A DNA stretch of 64,000 bases from Limnobacter sp. MED105 (lineage in GTDB: Bacteria; Pseudomonadota; Gammaproteobacteria; Burkholderiales; Burkholderiaceae_B), in assembly GCF_000170915.1 (NCBI RefSeq), contig NZ_ABCT01000005.1, positions 62,001 through 126,000 of the forward strand, written 5' to 3'. The notes beneath the pieces were generated by a model that saw only the letters and a program-made list of their open reading frames with translations, was not told the DNA's origin and did not search any database. Positions 52,813 through 63,600 of this stretch are shown here, in pieces (position 1 is the first letter of the stretch; every line of letters begins with the position of its first letter). The position numbers were made by a program, and so were the translations under genes.

Positions 52813-53251
52813 GGGGAACACACCTGTCAGAGGTGTTTTGATTGGCGGCAGAACGGGCACCAAAACGTTGAATACCCATGTCGCTTTCAACAATCAGGGT
52901 TCTGCAGGCTTCGGGCAATTTCAGTGGGGCGCCAGCGCTGGGTGTAACTTCTGCGCGATAGCCACGAAAGTCAGAATTCGAAACAAGCACCCGGTATTTG
53001 GCTGAGGACGGCAAAATCAAGCGATTGGCATTGGGTGTACCGTTGCTTGAAACACCTTGGGCGTAGCGTCCGTAGCGTTGCCGGTGCAGTTGCTGGCTTA
53101 ATGCCAGTTCCACGCCAAACTCCCGCATGGTGCGAAAGTTTGATTTTTCCCAAGAGGCTTCATACCCTGCATAGCTGAGCGTCGCGAGTACTCCAACAAT
53201 TGCAATTGCAACCGTCAGTTCAATCAAGGTAAATCCGAGGCCCGCACGCAT
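52805..53251 (-). CDS. PilE-like type IV pilin (minor)
   Basis: A 148-residue prepilin. The leader MRAGLG is followed by FTLIELTVAIAIVGVLATLS, the classical helix with Glu at +5. The globular part is of PilE type (EFGVELALSQQLHRQRYGRY, then PEACRTLIVESDMGIQRFGA). It is the first gene of the minor-pilin operon. The frame extends to a TTG at 53257, but the ATG at 53251 is natural. It is probably a minor pilin that helps initiate assembly of the filament. Confidence 0.85.
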   Translation of the reverse strand: MRAGLGFTLIELTVAIAIVGVLATLSYAGYEASWEKSNFRTMREFGVELALSQQLHRQRYGRYAQGVSSNGTPNANRLILPSSAKYRVLVSNSDFRGYRAEVTPSAGAPLKLPEACRTLIVESDMGIQRFGARSAANQNTSDRCVPHG

Positions 53252-53313
53252 GGTCAAACACCAAAAATAACTGTATGTGCTTGAGTATGCGTGGGTATTT
53301 CGTGCTCATCATC

Positions 53314-53355
53314 CCCGAGGCAGGGTACTTACAAACGGTGGTGGTTTGCCTCGGG
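53314..53355. repeat. 9-bp perfect inverted repeat in the purB to pilin spacer
   Basis: CCCGAGGCA (53314-53322) and TGCCTCGGG (53347-53355) enclose a 24-nt loop that itself contains CAAAC/GTTTG. It lacks a T-run. It lies just after the purB stop and before the pilin operon; it may be a processing hairpin or a protein-binding site. Confidence 0.5.
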
Positions 53356-53363
53356 TGTGATTG

Positions 53364-54764
<1,401 letters not shown>

Positions 54765-54790
54765 TCAAAGCCTTGTATTGTAACCTGTCT

Positions 54791-54818
54791 CACCAGACTC
54801 TGTTCGGACAGAGTGGTG
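54791..54818. repeat. hairpin in the purB-GST divergent spacer
   Basis: ACTCTGT/ACAGAGT (54797-54803 and 54808-54814) with a TCGG loop, plus outer CACC/GGTG pairs. The near-perfect structure in a 191-bp divergent region could be an operator; no T-run follows. Confidence 0.4.
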
Positions 54819-54931
54819 TCCGTGGTGGTATTTTGGAATTCTGCTTGTTCAATTCGTAAAACTGTTAGACACTTTCAGGTCGTAAAAAACAAGACGCAAT
54901 CTCATCCAGGATTGTATTTAGGAGAACTGTG

Positions 54932-55543
54932 ATGAAACTAGTGGGATCCCTGACTAGCCCCTTCGTGCGCAAAATTCGCGTTCAGCTTCAAGAAAAAGAA
55001 ATTCCGTACGAGTTTGTTCTGGAAAACGTGTGGGATGAAAGTACCCGCATTGCCGACCACAATCCGCTTGGCAAAGTGCCTTGCCTGATTTTGGATGGCG
55101 GCCAGACCGTATTCGATTCTTTGGTCATTTCTGGCACGCTCGAGTACATGATGCCAACAGTGCCTTTGCTGCCCACCAACCCAAACATGCGTGCCTTGGT
55201 TCGTACCATGGAGTCTTTGGGGCAAGGTATCAGCCAAGCTGCGGTGGATATTATTCTGGAGAAGAAATTTCATGAAGGCGACAAAGTAAGCCAGGCATGG
55301 ATTGATCGTCAAACCCAGAAAATTCACAATGGTTTGGCTTGGGTTTCTCATCGAATTAAAACCACGCCTGGTTTTTACCTGACCGAGCAGTTCAGCCTTG
55401 CGGATATCACAGTGGGTTGTGCCCTGTTTTATCTTGATTTCCGCATGCCTGAGTTGAAATGGCGTGAACTGTATCCGGAATTGAATGAGTATTCCGAACG
55501 CATCGCCTGTCGTCCAAGTTTTGAGGACACCAAACCTCAGTAA
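54932..55543 (+). CDS. glutathione S-transferase family protein
   Basis: A 203-residue GST. The N-terminal thioredoxin-like domain has [20 protein letters not shown] and the conserved [20 protein letters not shown], with SxxI binding glutathione (DSLVIS). The C-terminal helical domain has the N-capping motif [20 protein letters not shown]. The substrate is unknown; the nearest type is the YibF-like group. A GGAG lies seven bases before the ATG at 54932 (a GTG lies three bases earlier). The 3' end overlaps mnmA by 7 bp. Confidence 0.9.
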   Translation: MKLVGSLTSPFVRKIRVQLQEKEIPYEFVLENVWDESTRIADHNPLGKVPCLILDGGQTVFDSLVISGTLEYMMPTVPLLPTNPNMRALVRTMESLGQGISQAAVDIILEKKFHEGDKVSQAWIDRQTQKIHNGLAWVSHRIKTTPGFYLTEQFSLADITVGCALFYLDFRMPELKWRELYPELNEYSERIACRPSFEDTKPQ

Positions 55544-56613
55544 CTGGCAATTACTCCGCCACCCAGGCACACGTCACCCCGGTAAAGCACAGCACTTTGA
55601 CCGGGAGTGACTGCAAACTGGCTTTCCGCAAAGTTCAGCTCGAATCCTTGTTCGGTCAGTTTGAAATCACAGGAAGAGTCTTCCTGCCGGTAACGGGCTT
55701 TGCAAGCCATGTGCTGTGGGTCTGACGGGGCATGGCCTGAAATGTAATGGGCCTGCTCCGCCACCAGTACTTTTTGGTGCAACCAAGGGTGATCATGCCC
55801 TTGTACCACATACAAGGTGTTGTTCTGCAAATCTTTGCGAGCTACAAACCACGGCTCACCGTTGCCTTCTTTCTGGCCGCCAATGCCAATGCCTTTGCGC
55901 TGGCCCAGCGTGTAAAAGCTCAAGCCCACATGCTCGCCAATTTGTTGGCCTTCATCGTTCAGAATGGGCCCAGGTGCAGTAGGCAGGTAGCGATTCAAAA
56001 ACTCACGGAACGGGCGTTCGCCAATGAAGCAAATGCCAGTGCTGTCTTTTTTGGTGGCGTTGGCCAAGCCCAGCTCAAGTGCAATTTTTCGAACTTCGGT
56101 TTTCTGGATTTCGCCCAGCGGAAACAGGGTTTTGCTGAGTTGCGCCTGGTTTAGCCGATGCAGGAAATACGATTGGTCTTTGCTGTGATCGACCGCTTTT
56201 AACAGTTGAAATTCGCCATTCAATTCCCGCACGCGGGCATAGTGACCGGTGGCAATGTAATCGGCCCCCAGGCTGTAGGCGTGGTCCAAAAAAGCTTTGA
56301 ACTTGATTTCACTGTTGCAAAGAATGTCGGGGTTGGGTGTGCGGCCAGCCGAGTATTCACTCAGAAAAACCGAAAATACCCGGTCTTTGTATTCGCTGGC
56401 GAAGTTCACGGCTTCAATGTCCACGCCCACTACGTCGGCCACGCTGGCAGCGTCCAGCCAGTCTTGCCGACTGGAACAATATTCCGAGTCGTCATCGTCT
56501 TCCCAGTTTTTCATGAAAAGACCAATCACGTTGTAACCCTGCTGCTTTAGCAGCCATGCCGACACCGAGGAATCAACCCCGCCCGACATGCCAATAACTA
56601 CTGTTTTTGCCAT
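55537..56613 (-). CDS. mnmA: tRNA 2-thiouridine(34) synthase
   Basis: A 358-residue enzyme that thiolates U34 of Lys, Glu and Gln tRNAs. The P-loop SGGVDSS is at residues 10-16. Two catalytic Cys are present: the one in [15 protein letters not shown] and the one in [20 protein letters not shown]. The N-terminal [20 protein letters not shown] and the C-terminal [20 protein letters not shown] are standard. It receives sulphur through the Tus relay. It is followed upstream on the same strand by a Nudix gene 5 bp away, a common pair. Confidence 0.95.
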   Translation of the reverse strand: MAKTVVIGMSGGVDSSVSAWLLKQQGYNVIGLFMKNWEDDDDSEYCSSRQDWLDAASVADVVGVDIEAVNFASEYKDRVFSVFLSEYSAGRTPNPDILCNSEIKFKAFLDHAYSLGADYIATGHYARVRELNGEFQLLKAVDHSKDQSYFLHRLNQAQLSKTLFPLGEIQKTEVRKIALELGLANATKKDSTGICFIGERPFREFLNRYLPTAPGPILNDEGQQIGEHVGLSFYTLGQRKGIGIGGQKEGNGEPWFVARKDLQNNTLYVVQGHDHPWLHQKVLVAEQAHYISGHAPSDPQHMACKARYRQEDSSCDFKLTEQGFELNFAESQFAVTPGQSAVLYRGDVCLGGGVIASY

Positions 56614-56618
56614 GATAT

Positions 56619-57134
56619 TTACGATACGCCGGGAGGCATTGGCCCAGCAAGTACGCTGGGGTGCGTGTACACATGCTCAAGCGGCATAATAGGTTGCTTG
56701 CCCGCCTTCCAGTTCAGAAAGTCTTCAACGCAACGCATCACCAAGGGGCTGCGGTGTTGGTCTTGAGTGGCGCGCAGCTCCTCTGCAGTCATCCACAGGG
56801 TGCGGATAATGCCATCGTCCAGTGCCCGGTCGGTATGGTGTTTCACCACTTCAGCCGCGAAGGCAAAACGCAGGTAGGTGACGTCTTCCAGAGTGCGCGA
56901 GCTGGTATAGCGGCTCATGTAGATGCCCAGTAAACCAACAGGCTTTACTTCCCAGGCCGATTCTTCCAGCGCCTCGCGTGCAGCACCGAATTGTGGCGTT
57001 TCACCTGGGTCCAGGTGGCCTGCAGGTTGGTTCAGTTTGATGCCGTCGGTGGTGTGTTCTTCCACGATCAGGAATTTGCCCTGATGTTCAACAATGGCCG
57101 CGACTGTAACGCTGGGTTTCCAGACTTCTGACAT
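56619..57134 (-). CDS. Nudix hydrolase (NudJ-like)
   Basis: A 171-residue Nudix protein. The Nudix box [20 protein letters not shown] with its flanking residues is intact, and the N-terminal [20 protein letters not shown] and the motif [11 protein letters not shown] are typical of NudJ phosphatases that act on thiamine pyrophosphate and related compounds. The frame extends a little upstream to 57149 (GTG), but the ATG at 57134 fits the family better. It is co-directional with mnmA, 5 bp away. The biological substrate is not certain. Confidence 0.88.
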   Translation of the reverse strand: MSEVWKPSVTVAAIVEHQGKFLIVEEHTTDGIKLNQPAGHLDPGETPQFGAAREALEESAWEVKPVGLLGIYMSRYTSSRTLEDVTYLRFAFAAEVVKHHTDRALDDGIIRTLWMTAEELRATQDQHRSPLVMRCVEDFLNWKAGKQPIMPLEHVYTHPSVLAGPMPPGVS

Positions 57135-57206
57135 GGTTTTCAATCGCACTACCTAAACAGGGTGCGCCGAGGTTTGGGAGTTAAAAAACACGTTAGAATA
57201 GCAGGG

Positions 57207-57390
57207 TTAAGGTGCTTGTGCTCATTTTTTGAGCGCAGTTAAACGGGAAGCAGGTTCAAGCCTGCGCTGCCCCCGCAACGGTAAGTAAGTGCGGGTGTGT
57301 CATTTTGCCACTGGTAGTAAAGCTGTTCTAAACGCAGCAACTGGGAAGGCGACACATCAAAACTTACAAGCCCGGATACCGGCCTTGACC
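57207..57390 (+). ncRNA. cobalamin (B12) riboswitch
   Basis: The leader contains the conserved elements of the cobalamin aptamer in order: GGTGCTT at the 5' end, AAACGGGAA, GCTGCCCCCGCAAC (57275-57288), GTAA, CACTGG-like CCACTGG, TGGGAAGGC (57342-57350), and the final AAGCCCGGATACCGGCC. A TAGAAT box (57194-57199) is a likely -10. The region lies upstream of btuB, a well-known target. It should switch off btuB when B12 is abundant. Confidence 0.95.
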
Positions 57391-57595
57391 GTTCAGCCTG
57401 TCCCATTCAGGCGAGCGACTGGTGCTGCGGGGAGGCAGTGCGCAGGCGGCTAATTGCTTCTAATCGAACTTTTTTCCGTAACTTACCCTGGCGTATTGTC
57501 CGTGGTTTTGTTGCGCGCATGGTTCTTTCGCCTGTTCTTTGTCTTCTCCAGTGAATTTATTGCTGCACGGTGGGTGCGGTTTACTGGAGTTCAAG

Positions 57596-59521
57596 GTGTC
57601 TATTCGTTTTCAAAAATTACCAATCGTTTGTTTGTTGGCTGCTTCGCCAGCGCTTGCCCAGGAAGAATTGGCCTTTTATGCGCTGCCGCCTGTTTTCGTG
57701 TCCTCCACACACACTGCTGTGTCAGAAAAAGATCAACCATTTTCAACCACGGTGATTACCGCTGAGCAGATTCGCCAGTCTGGTTACACCACCGTACGTG
57801 ACGTGCTTTCCAAGCTGGCTTTGGTCAATGTGCGTACACCGCTGGACGGTAGTCGCAGTGCATCAGTTGATTTACGTGGCTTTGGAGAAACTGCGTCGGC
57901 CAACGTGGTGTTTGTGGTCGATGGCGTGAAGCTCAACGACAACGAGGGTGTTACGCCGCGTTATGGCAGCATACCTGTTAGTAGCATTGAAACCATTGAA
58001 GTAATTCGCGGTGGAAGCTCTGTTGCCTATGGCAGCGGTGCCAGTGGCGGTGTCATTCGAATTACCACTAAAAAAGGCAGGGGGCGTGAAGGTTTCGGTG
58101 GTGACGTATTTGCATCTTATGGTTCCTATGACACCAAAGAATTGGGCGCAACCCTGTACGGTGGTGCGAATGGTTTCTCACTTGTGTTCAACGGATCAAA
58201 AGAGTTTACGAACGGGTACCGCGACAACAGCGAAGCCAGCCGCGATTTGGGTAGCCTTGCGCTGGATTGGCAAGGCGATGTGTACAGTGCAGGCGCATCT
58301 TTCTCGGCTGAGGGGTCCAAGTCGCGTTTTCCCGGTTCATTGAACCGCGCGCAGTTCGAGCAGAACCCAAAGCAAACGAACAGCCCCAATGATTTCGGCT
58401 CTTTTGAGCGAAATACATTCCGGTTTTATGGTGAGGCGGATTACGGCAATTGGGGCACTGGTGTGCGTGTAAGTCGACGCACTCACGAAGCATTGGGATC
58501 GTTTGATTTTGGTACCTTCGTTTTTGACGCTCGTTCGGAATATGAACAAGATCAAATCAGTCCTTACCTCACTTTCACGCTGCCCCACAGCACGGGTGCC
58601 CATGTGATTCGGGTTGGTTACGACATTGAAAAAGCAGCTTTGCGTGGGTTCGATGCAGGTACGCTGGAATCCAATGCGATTTTTATTGAAGATGACTGGA
58701 CTGTGAATGATGTTCTGCGAATCAACGCGGGTAGTCGTTACGAGCGTTCCGAGCAGCAAAAGGCCAGTGGCCAGACACGCGATTATTCTCTGGTGGCGCA
58801 CCAGTTAGGCGCTTCATGGAAAGCTGCCGAAAATCTCACATTGTTCTCGAAATTGGCTCGCAGTTTCAGAATTCCGAATGCCAATGAAAACGGGTTTGCG
58901 GGTGTTGGCACCACACGTGTTCCATTTTTGAATCCTCAAATTGCTGACGAATTTGAAGTGGGTTTGAAAACAGGTTTGTGGAATGGTGAGTTCAGCTCGA
59001 CGCTGTTCGTGATGGATGTGGACAATGAATTGTTTTTCGACCCGACCATTGTGGACCCTACGATGTTCATCAACGGTTTGAACAGCAATTTGGACGAACT
59101 GCGCAGGCAAGGCGCAGAGCTGAAATGGAATGGCAGTATTCGGAAAGACCTGCGCATGATCGCGGCATACCAGTATTTGGATGCTGAGTTTAAATCAGGC
59201 TCGCTGAGTGGAGGCCGTGTTCCTCTGGTGGCTGCCCACAATTTGAAGGTGGCTACCGAATATGACTGGACATCGAGTGTGTCGACAGAGGCCATTTTGA
59301 ATATTCAGTCGGATCAACGTTCAGCCGCGAATACGGATCTGCAGATCCCGGGCTTTGGCGTGCTCGATTTGAACTGGAGATATCGTGCTGATTCGTACAG
59401 CGTGGTGTTCCAAGTTCAAAACGTGTTGGACAAGCAATACTACCGAACCCAGTTCGGCCCGAACGGCATTTATCCGGAAATCGGTCGTGCGTTTTTTGTC
59501 AATCTGAATGCCGAGTTTTAA
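57596..59521 (+). CDS. btuB: TonB-dependent vitamin B12 outer-membrane receptor
   Basis: A 641-residue TonB receptor. A signal peptide (LPIVCLLAASPALAQ) precedes a TonB-box-like PPVFVSS. The plug domain follows, with VFVVDGVKLNDNEGV and IEVIRGGSSVAYGSGASGGV. A 22-strand barrel ends with FFVNLNAEF and the C-terminal aromatic residue. It follows the B12 riboswitch and precedes btuF, so cobalamin is the likely ligand. The GTG start at 57596 has GGAG six bases before it; an upstream TTG at 57539 is in frame but not preferred. Confidence 0.92.
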   Translation: MSIRFQKLPIVCLLAASPALAQEELAFYALPPVFVSSTHTAVSEKDQPFSTTVITAEQIRQSGYTTVRDVLSKLALVNVRTPLDGSRSASVDLRGFGETASANVVFVVDGVKLNDNEGVTPRYGSIPVSSIETIEVIRGGSSVAYGSGASGGVIRITTKKGRGREGFGGDVFASYGSYDTKELGATLYGGANGFSLVFNGSKEFTNGYRDNSEASRDLGSLALDWQGDVYSAGASFSAEGSKSRFPGSLNRAQFEQNPKQTNSPNDFGSFERNTFRFYGEADYGNWGTGVRVSRRTHEALGSFDFGTFVFDARSEYEQDQISPYLTFTLPHSTGAHVIRVGYDIEKAALRGFDAGTLESNAIFIEDDWTVNDVLRINAGSRYERSEQQKASGQTRDYSLVAHQLGASWKAAENLTLFSKLARSFRIPNANENGFAGVGTTRVPFLNPQIADEFEVGLKTGLWNGEFSSTLFVMDVDNELFFDPTIVDPTMFINGLNSNLDELRRQGAELKWNGSIRKDLRMIAAYQYLDAEFKSGSLSGGRVPLVAAHNLKVATEYDWTSSVSTEAILNIQSDQRSAANTDLQIPGFGVLDLNWRYRADSYSVVFQVQNVLDKQYYRTQFGPNGIYPEIGRAFFVNLNAEF

Positions 59522-59526
59522 TTGTC

Positions 59527-60399
59527 ATGAAATGCATTCGTTTGCTCGCAGCGATTTGCCTGACCTGGCTTTCTGGCCCGGCAGTGGCTGCTGTCTGCGT
59601 CCACGACGACACCAATCAAACCGTCTGCGCACAGCAGGCTCAACGCGTGTTGGTGCTTGCCCCCCACTTGACTGAGATTGTGGATTTCGTGGGGGGGATG
59701 AGCAAGGTAATCGCGGTGGATGGTTCCAGCAATTTTCCGGAAAGCGTGAATACCTTGCCCAAGTTAGGAAACCCCTGGATGCTCAGCGCAGAATCCATTC
59801 TCGCCCGCAAGCCCGATTTGGTACTGGTGTGGCAATCGGGTATTTCAATGCAGGTCGTGGCACAACTTCGCAAAGCTGGCGTACCCGTATTTGTCAGCGA
59901 GCCCAAGAAAATTGAGCAGGTGGCCACTACTATGCGCCGGGTGTCGAAGCTGCTGGGCACAGAGCAGGGCAGTGCTTCCCGCATAGACGATTGGTTGCAG
60001 CAGTTCGAGGCCTTGCGCGCAGAGTACCGGGGTCGTACACAGGTGCCCGTGTTTTATCAGGTGTGGGGTCAGCCATTGATGACTTTGGGCGGGCAGCATG
60101 CCGTATCAGAAGTAATTGGCTTGTGCGGTGGCCGAAACGTATTTGGTGATTTGCCAAACCTTGCCGCGCAAGTCAGTGTGGAAGGGGTTTTAAAGCGCAA
60201 GCCTGAAGTGCTGCTGGCAAGTGGTTCTGGCCGGGATCATCAGGGTTTTGTAGTGCAATGGAGCGCCTGGCCGCAAATGCCCGCCGTAAAGCGCAACCAT
60301 GTGTACACCTTGCCGAACGATATTTTGGTGCGCAATGGCCCCCGTCTGATTCAAGCTGCCAAGCTGGTGTGCGCGCATGTTGAGCAGGCTCGCCGCTGA
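59527..60399 (+). CDS. btuF: cobalamin ABC transporter substrate-binding protein
   Basis: A 290-residue periplasmic binding protein of the BtuF/FepB-type (two lobes with one long helix). The signal peptide is at residues 1-21 (AAICLTWLSGPAVAA). The family segments are RVLVLAPHLTEIVDFVGGMS, LSAESILARKPDLVLVWQSG and the C-terminal PNDILVRNGPRLIQAAKLVC. It follows btuB by 5 bp and is under the same riboswitch. The permease and ATPase (BtuCD) are not here, so the protein must work with a transporter encoded elsewhere. Cobinamide or haem specificity cannot be excluded. Confidence 0.88.
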   Translation: MKCIRLLAAICLTWLSGPAVAAVCVHDDTNQTVCAQQAQRVLVLAPHLTEIVDFVGGMSKVIAVDGSSNFPESVNTLPKLGNPWMLSAESILARKPDLVLVWQSGISMQVVAQLRKAGVPVFVSEPKKIEQVATTMRRVSKLLGTEQGSASRIDDWLQQFEALRAEYRGRTQVPVFYQVWGQPLMTLGGQHAVSEVIGLCGGRNVFGDLPNLAAQVSVEGVLKRKPEVLLASGSGRDHQGFVVQWSAWPQMPAVKRNHVYTLPNDILVRNGPRLIQAAKLVCAHVEQARR

Positions 60400-60474
60400 A
60401 TTTTTGATTCAGAAGCAGCCCTTCGCTTCTCACCTTTTGCCAAATGATGCTTAGATCATTGACTCAACACAATC

Positions 60475-60498
60475 TCAAACGATTCAATTATCATTTGA
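60475..60498. repeat. imperfect inverted repeat upstream of pntAA
   Basis: TCAAACGAT (60475-60483) and ATCATTTGA (60490-60498) match at eight of nine positions around a 6-nt spacer, followed by a TTGACA at 60495-60500. The left arm is identical to the half-site of the palindrome upstream of the AtuA-like gene. Confidence 0.4.
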
Positions 60499-60633
60499 CA
60501 AGAATTATTGTCAGATGCTGGGTTGTGGTTATCCCTTAGATTGGGTGATACTACCGTGCTATAGTCCGCACCAGCAGTGTATTTGCAGTTCCTAAACATC
60601 AAATAAAAGCGCTTTCCCACAAGGAGAAGTTCC

Positions 60634-61761
60634 ATGAAAATCGGAATCCCGGCCGAGACAAGGTCCGGAGAAACGCGTGTAGCCGCAACACCTGAAACGG
60701 TGAAGAAGCTCATTTCTCAAAAACACGAAGTGTTTGTTCAAGCAGGTGCAGGTATTGCCAGCTCGATTACCGATCAGGCCTACAGCGATGTGGGTGCCAC
60801 AATCGTTGATCGCGCAATGGATGTGATCAGCAACTGCGACATGATCCTCAAGGTGCGTGCGCCAGCAGAAAACGAGTTGTCTGCTTACCGTGCAGGCCAA
60901 GTGGTGGTCGGCATGCTGAACCCCTTTGACAATGCTTCCCTGGAAGCCATGAATAAGGCTGGCCTGACTGCATTTGCGCTGGAAGCCGCGCCACGCACTA
61001 CTCGCGCGCAAAGCATGGACGTGTTGTCATCACAAGCCAACATTGCCGGTTACAAAGCCGTGATGATTGCGGCCAACGTTTACCAGCGTTTTATGCCCAT
61101 GTTGATGACCGCCGCCGGTACAGTCAAAGCCGCTCGCGTGTTGATTCTGGGTGTTGGTGTTGCAGGCTTGCAAGCGATTGCAACGGCCAAGCGTTTGGGT
61201 GCGGTAATTGAAGCATCTGACGTACGACCCGCCACGAAAGAACAGGTGGAATCGTTGGGTGCAAAGTTTGTGGATGTACCTTTTGAGTCAGACGAAGAAC
61301 GTGAAATTGCTCAAGGCGTGGGTGGTTATGCCCGCCCCATGCCCGAAAGCTGGATGAAGCGCCAGGCCGCTGCCGTTCATGAAAAGGCGATCAAAAGCGA
61401 CATCGTGATTACCACGGCATTGATTCCTGGCCGCAAGGCGCCCACATTGCTGCACGAAGACACCGTGCGTGCCATGAAGCCCGGTTCAGTCGTGATCGAC
61501 CTGGCTGTGGAGCAGGGCGGCAATTGCCCCTTGTCCAAACTGAACGAGATTGTCGACGTCAACGGCGTAAAAATCGTGGGTTATGCAAACCTGGCCGCCA
61601 TGGTGGCTGCGGATGCATCTGCGCTGTATGCCCGCAACGTGATCGATTTCCTGAAGCTTGTTTTCGACGGCGAAGGCACCTTCAAGATCGACATGGAAGA
61701 CGACATTGTTGCTGCGTGCCTGATGTGCACCGGCGGCGAACTCAAACGCAAAAACGCTTAA
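60634..61761 (+). CDS. pntAA: NAD(P) transhydrogenase subunit alpha part 1
   Basis: A 375-residue domain I (NAD-binding) of the proton-translocating transhydrogenase. The N-terminus is [20 protein letters not shown], the NAD site has [20 protein letters not shown], and the C-terminal catalytic segment has [17 protein letters not shown] and [20 protein letters not shown]. It lacks the membrane segment, which is encoded separately as pntAB, so this is the three-subunit (Rhodospirillum) form. AAGGAG lies at a good distance from the ATG. The 234-bp upstream spacer holds the promoter. Confidence 0.94.
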   Translation: MKIGIPAETRSGETRVAATPETVKKLISQKHEVFVQAGAGIASSITDQAYSDVGATIVDRAMDVISNCDMILKVRAPAENELSAYRAGQVVVGMLNPFDNASLEAMNKAGLTAFALEAAPRTTRAQSMDVLSSQANIAGYKAVMIAANVYQRFMPMLMTAAGTVKAARVLILGVGVAGLQAIATAKRLGAVIEASDVRPATKEQVESLGAKFVDVPFESDEEREIAQGVGGYARPMPESWMKRQAAAVHEKAIKSDIVITTALIPGRKAPTLLHEDTVRAMKPGSVVIDLAVEQGGNCPLSKLNEIVDVNGVKIVGYANLAAMVAADASALYARNVIDFLKLVFDGEGTFKIDMEDDIVAACLMCTGGELKRKNA

Positions 61762-61774
61762 GGAAGGAGCCAAC

Positions 61775-62068
61775 ATGGACGCAATTAGCCCCACCGTGGT
61801 CAACCTGATTATTTTTGTACTCGCCATTTACGTGGGTTACCACGTGGTTTGGAACGTAACCCCCGCGCTGCACACCCCCTTGATGGCGGTGACCAACGCA
61901 ATTTCCGCAATCGTGATTGTGGGTGCCATGCTGGCAGCCGCGCTGACTGTAACGCCCCTGGGCAAGTTCATGGGTGTGCTGGCTGTGGCCTTGGCCGCTG
62001 TGAATGTGTTCGGTGGGTTTTTGGTCACCCGTCGCATGCTTGAAATGTTCAAGAAAAAGAACAAATAA
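61775..62068 (+). CDS. pntAB: NAD(P) transhydrogenase subunit alpha part 2
   Basis: A 97-residue protein with three membrane helices (about residues 7-28, 37-59 and 64-84), the small membrane part of the split alpha subunit. It begins [20 protein letters not shown] and contains [20 protein letters not shown]. In E. coli this piece is fused to PntA. It lies 13 bp after pntAA and 24 bp before pntB. Confidence 0.94.
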   Translation: MDAISPTVVNLIIFVLAIYVGYHVVWNVTPALHTPLMAVTNAISAIVIVGAMLAAALTVTPLGKFMGVLAVALAAVNVFGGFLVTRRMLEMFKKKNK

Positions 62069-62092
62069 ACCAACAGCGATCTGGAGAAATTT

Positions 62093-63538
62093 ATGGAATT
62101 GAGTTTCAACGCAGTGACGCTGTTGTATCTGGTGGCGTCAATCTGTTTCATTCAGGCTCTGAAGGGCCTTTCACACCCCACAACTTCTCGTTTGGGGAAC
62201 ACCTTCGGCATGGTAGGTATGGCAATTGCAATTGCCACCACAATCGGTTTGATCTTCAAGCTGGCTGAAATTGCGGGGCAATCTGCGGTGACTGGCCTGG
62301 GCTGGGTGCTGGCTGGATTGGTTGTGGGCGGTGGCTTGGGTACTATCATGGCCAAGCGCGTCGAAATGACCAAGATGCCTGAGCTCGTGGCCTTCATGCA
62401 CAGCATGATTGGTTTGGCGGCTGTGGCGATTGCGGTTGCAGCTGTTGCTGAACCGGATGCCTTCGGCATCACGGCCAAAGGCAACTTCGACATTCCACTG
62501 GGCAACAAAATCGAGTTGTTCATTGGTACCTTCGTGGGTGCAATTACCTTCTCGGGTTCAGTGATCGCTTTCGGCAAGTTGAGTGGCAAGTACAAGTTCC
62601 GCCTGTTTCAAGGTGCACCTGTGCGCTTCACCGGTCAACATCAGCTCAATGCGGTGTTGGGCCTTGTGATGGTGGGCTGTGGCATCTGGTTTGCCGTGAC
62701 GCAAGACTGGACACCCTTCATCATCATGACGATTGCTGCCTTCATTCTGGGTGTAACACTGATTATTCCAATCGGCGGTGCCGATATGCCCGTGGTGGTG
62801 TCCATGCTGAACAGCTATTCCGGCTGGGCGGCAGCAGGTATTGGCTTTTCGCTGAACAACAGCATGTTGATCGTGGCAGGTTCGCTGGTGGGCTCCTCTG
62901 GCGCAATTTTGTCGTACATCATGTGTAAGGCCATGAACCGTTCATTCTTCAACGTGATTCTGGGTGGTTTTGGTGGCGAGGCTGATGCAGGTGCCGCAGG
63001 CGGTGGCCAGCAACGCACCGTGAAAAGCGGTTCTTCCGACGACGTGGCTTTCTTGCTGACCAACGCTGAAACCGTGGTGATTGTGCCCGGTTATGGCCTG
63101 GCCGTTGCCCGTGCGCAGCACGCCCTGAAAGAGCTGAGTGAGAAGCTGACGCACATGGGTGTTACGGTGAAGTACGCCATTCACCCAGTTGCAGGCCGTA
63201 TGCCCGGCCACATGAACGTGTTGCTGGCCGAGGCTGAAGTGCCTTACGACCAGGTGTTCGAGATGGAAGACATCAACAGCGAATTTGCGCAAACCGATGT
63301 GGTGTTGGTGCTGGGTGCGAACGACGTGGTGAACCCTGCGGCTAAAGACCCCAAGAGCCCGATTGCAGGCATGCCAATTCTGGAAGCCTACAAAGCCAAA
63401 ACCATTATCGTGAACAAGCGTTCAATGAACGCGGGTTACGCCGGCTTGGACAACGAGTTGTTCTACATGGACAAGACCATGATGGTGTTTGGCGATGCCA
63501 AGAAAGTAATCGAAGACATGGTGAAAGCGGTCGAGTAA
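62093..63538 (+). CDS. pntB: NAD(P) transhydrogenase subunit beta
   Basis: A 481-residue protein: about nine membrane helices in the N-terminal half and the NADP-binding domain III at about residues 310-481. The motifs GYGLAVARAQHALKELSEKL, HPVAGRMPGHMNVLLAEAEV and VLVLGANDVVNPAAKD are intact. It couples proton flow to hydride transfer between NADH and NADP. With pntAA and pntAB it makes a complete enzyme that supplies NADPH. It is followed by a terminator. Confidence 0.95.
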   Translation: MELSFNAVTLLYLVASICFIQALKGLSHPTTSRLGNTFGMVGMAIAIATTIGLIFKLAEIAGQSAVTGLGWVLAGLVVGGGLGTIMAKRVEMTKMPELVAFMHSMIGLAAVAIAVAAVAEPDAFGITAKGNFDIPLGNKIELFIGTFVGAITFSGSVIAFGKLSGKYKFRLFQGAPVRFTGQHQLNAVLGLVMVGCGIWFAVTQDWTPFIIMTIAAFILGVTLIIPIGGADMPVVVSMLNSYSGWAAAGIGFSLNNSMLIVAGSLVGSSGAILSYIMCKAMNRSFFNVILGGFGGEADAGAAGGGQQRTVKSGSSDDVAFLLTNAETVVIVPGYGLAVARAQHALKELSEKLTHMGVTVKYAIHPVAGRMPGHMNVLLAEAEVPYDQVFEMEDINSEFAQTDVVLVLGANDVVNPAAKDPKSPIAGMPILEAYKAKTIIVNKRSMNAGYAGLDNELFYMDKTMMVFGDAKKVIEDMVKAVE

Positions 63539-63562
63539 ATTCGACGCAATTGCCTTGTTTTT

Positions 63563-63600
63563 AAGAAGCCCGGTGAGAAATCATCGGGCTTTATTTTTTT
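63563..63600. terminator. bidirectional terminator after pntB
   Basis: AAGCCCGGTGA (63566-63576) and TCATCGGGCTT (63581-63591) pair over 11 bp (one G-U) with a GAAA tetraloop and are followed by TTATTTTTTT. It also overlaps the stop codon of the convergent hydrolase gene. Confidence 0.85.
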
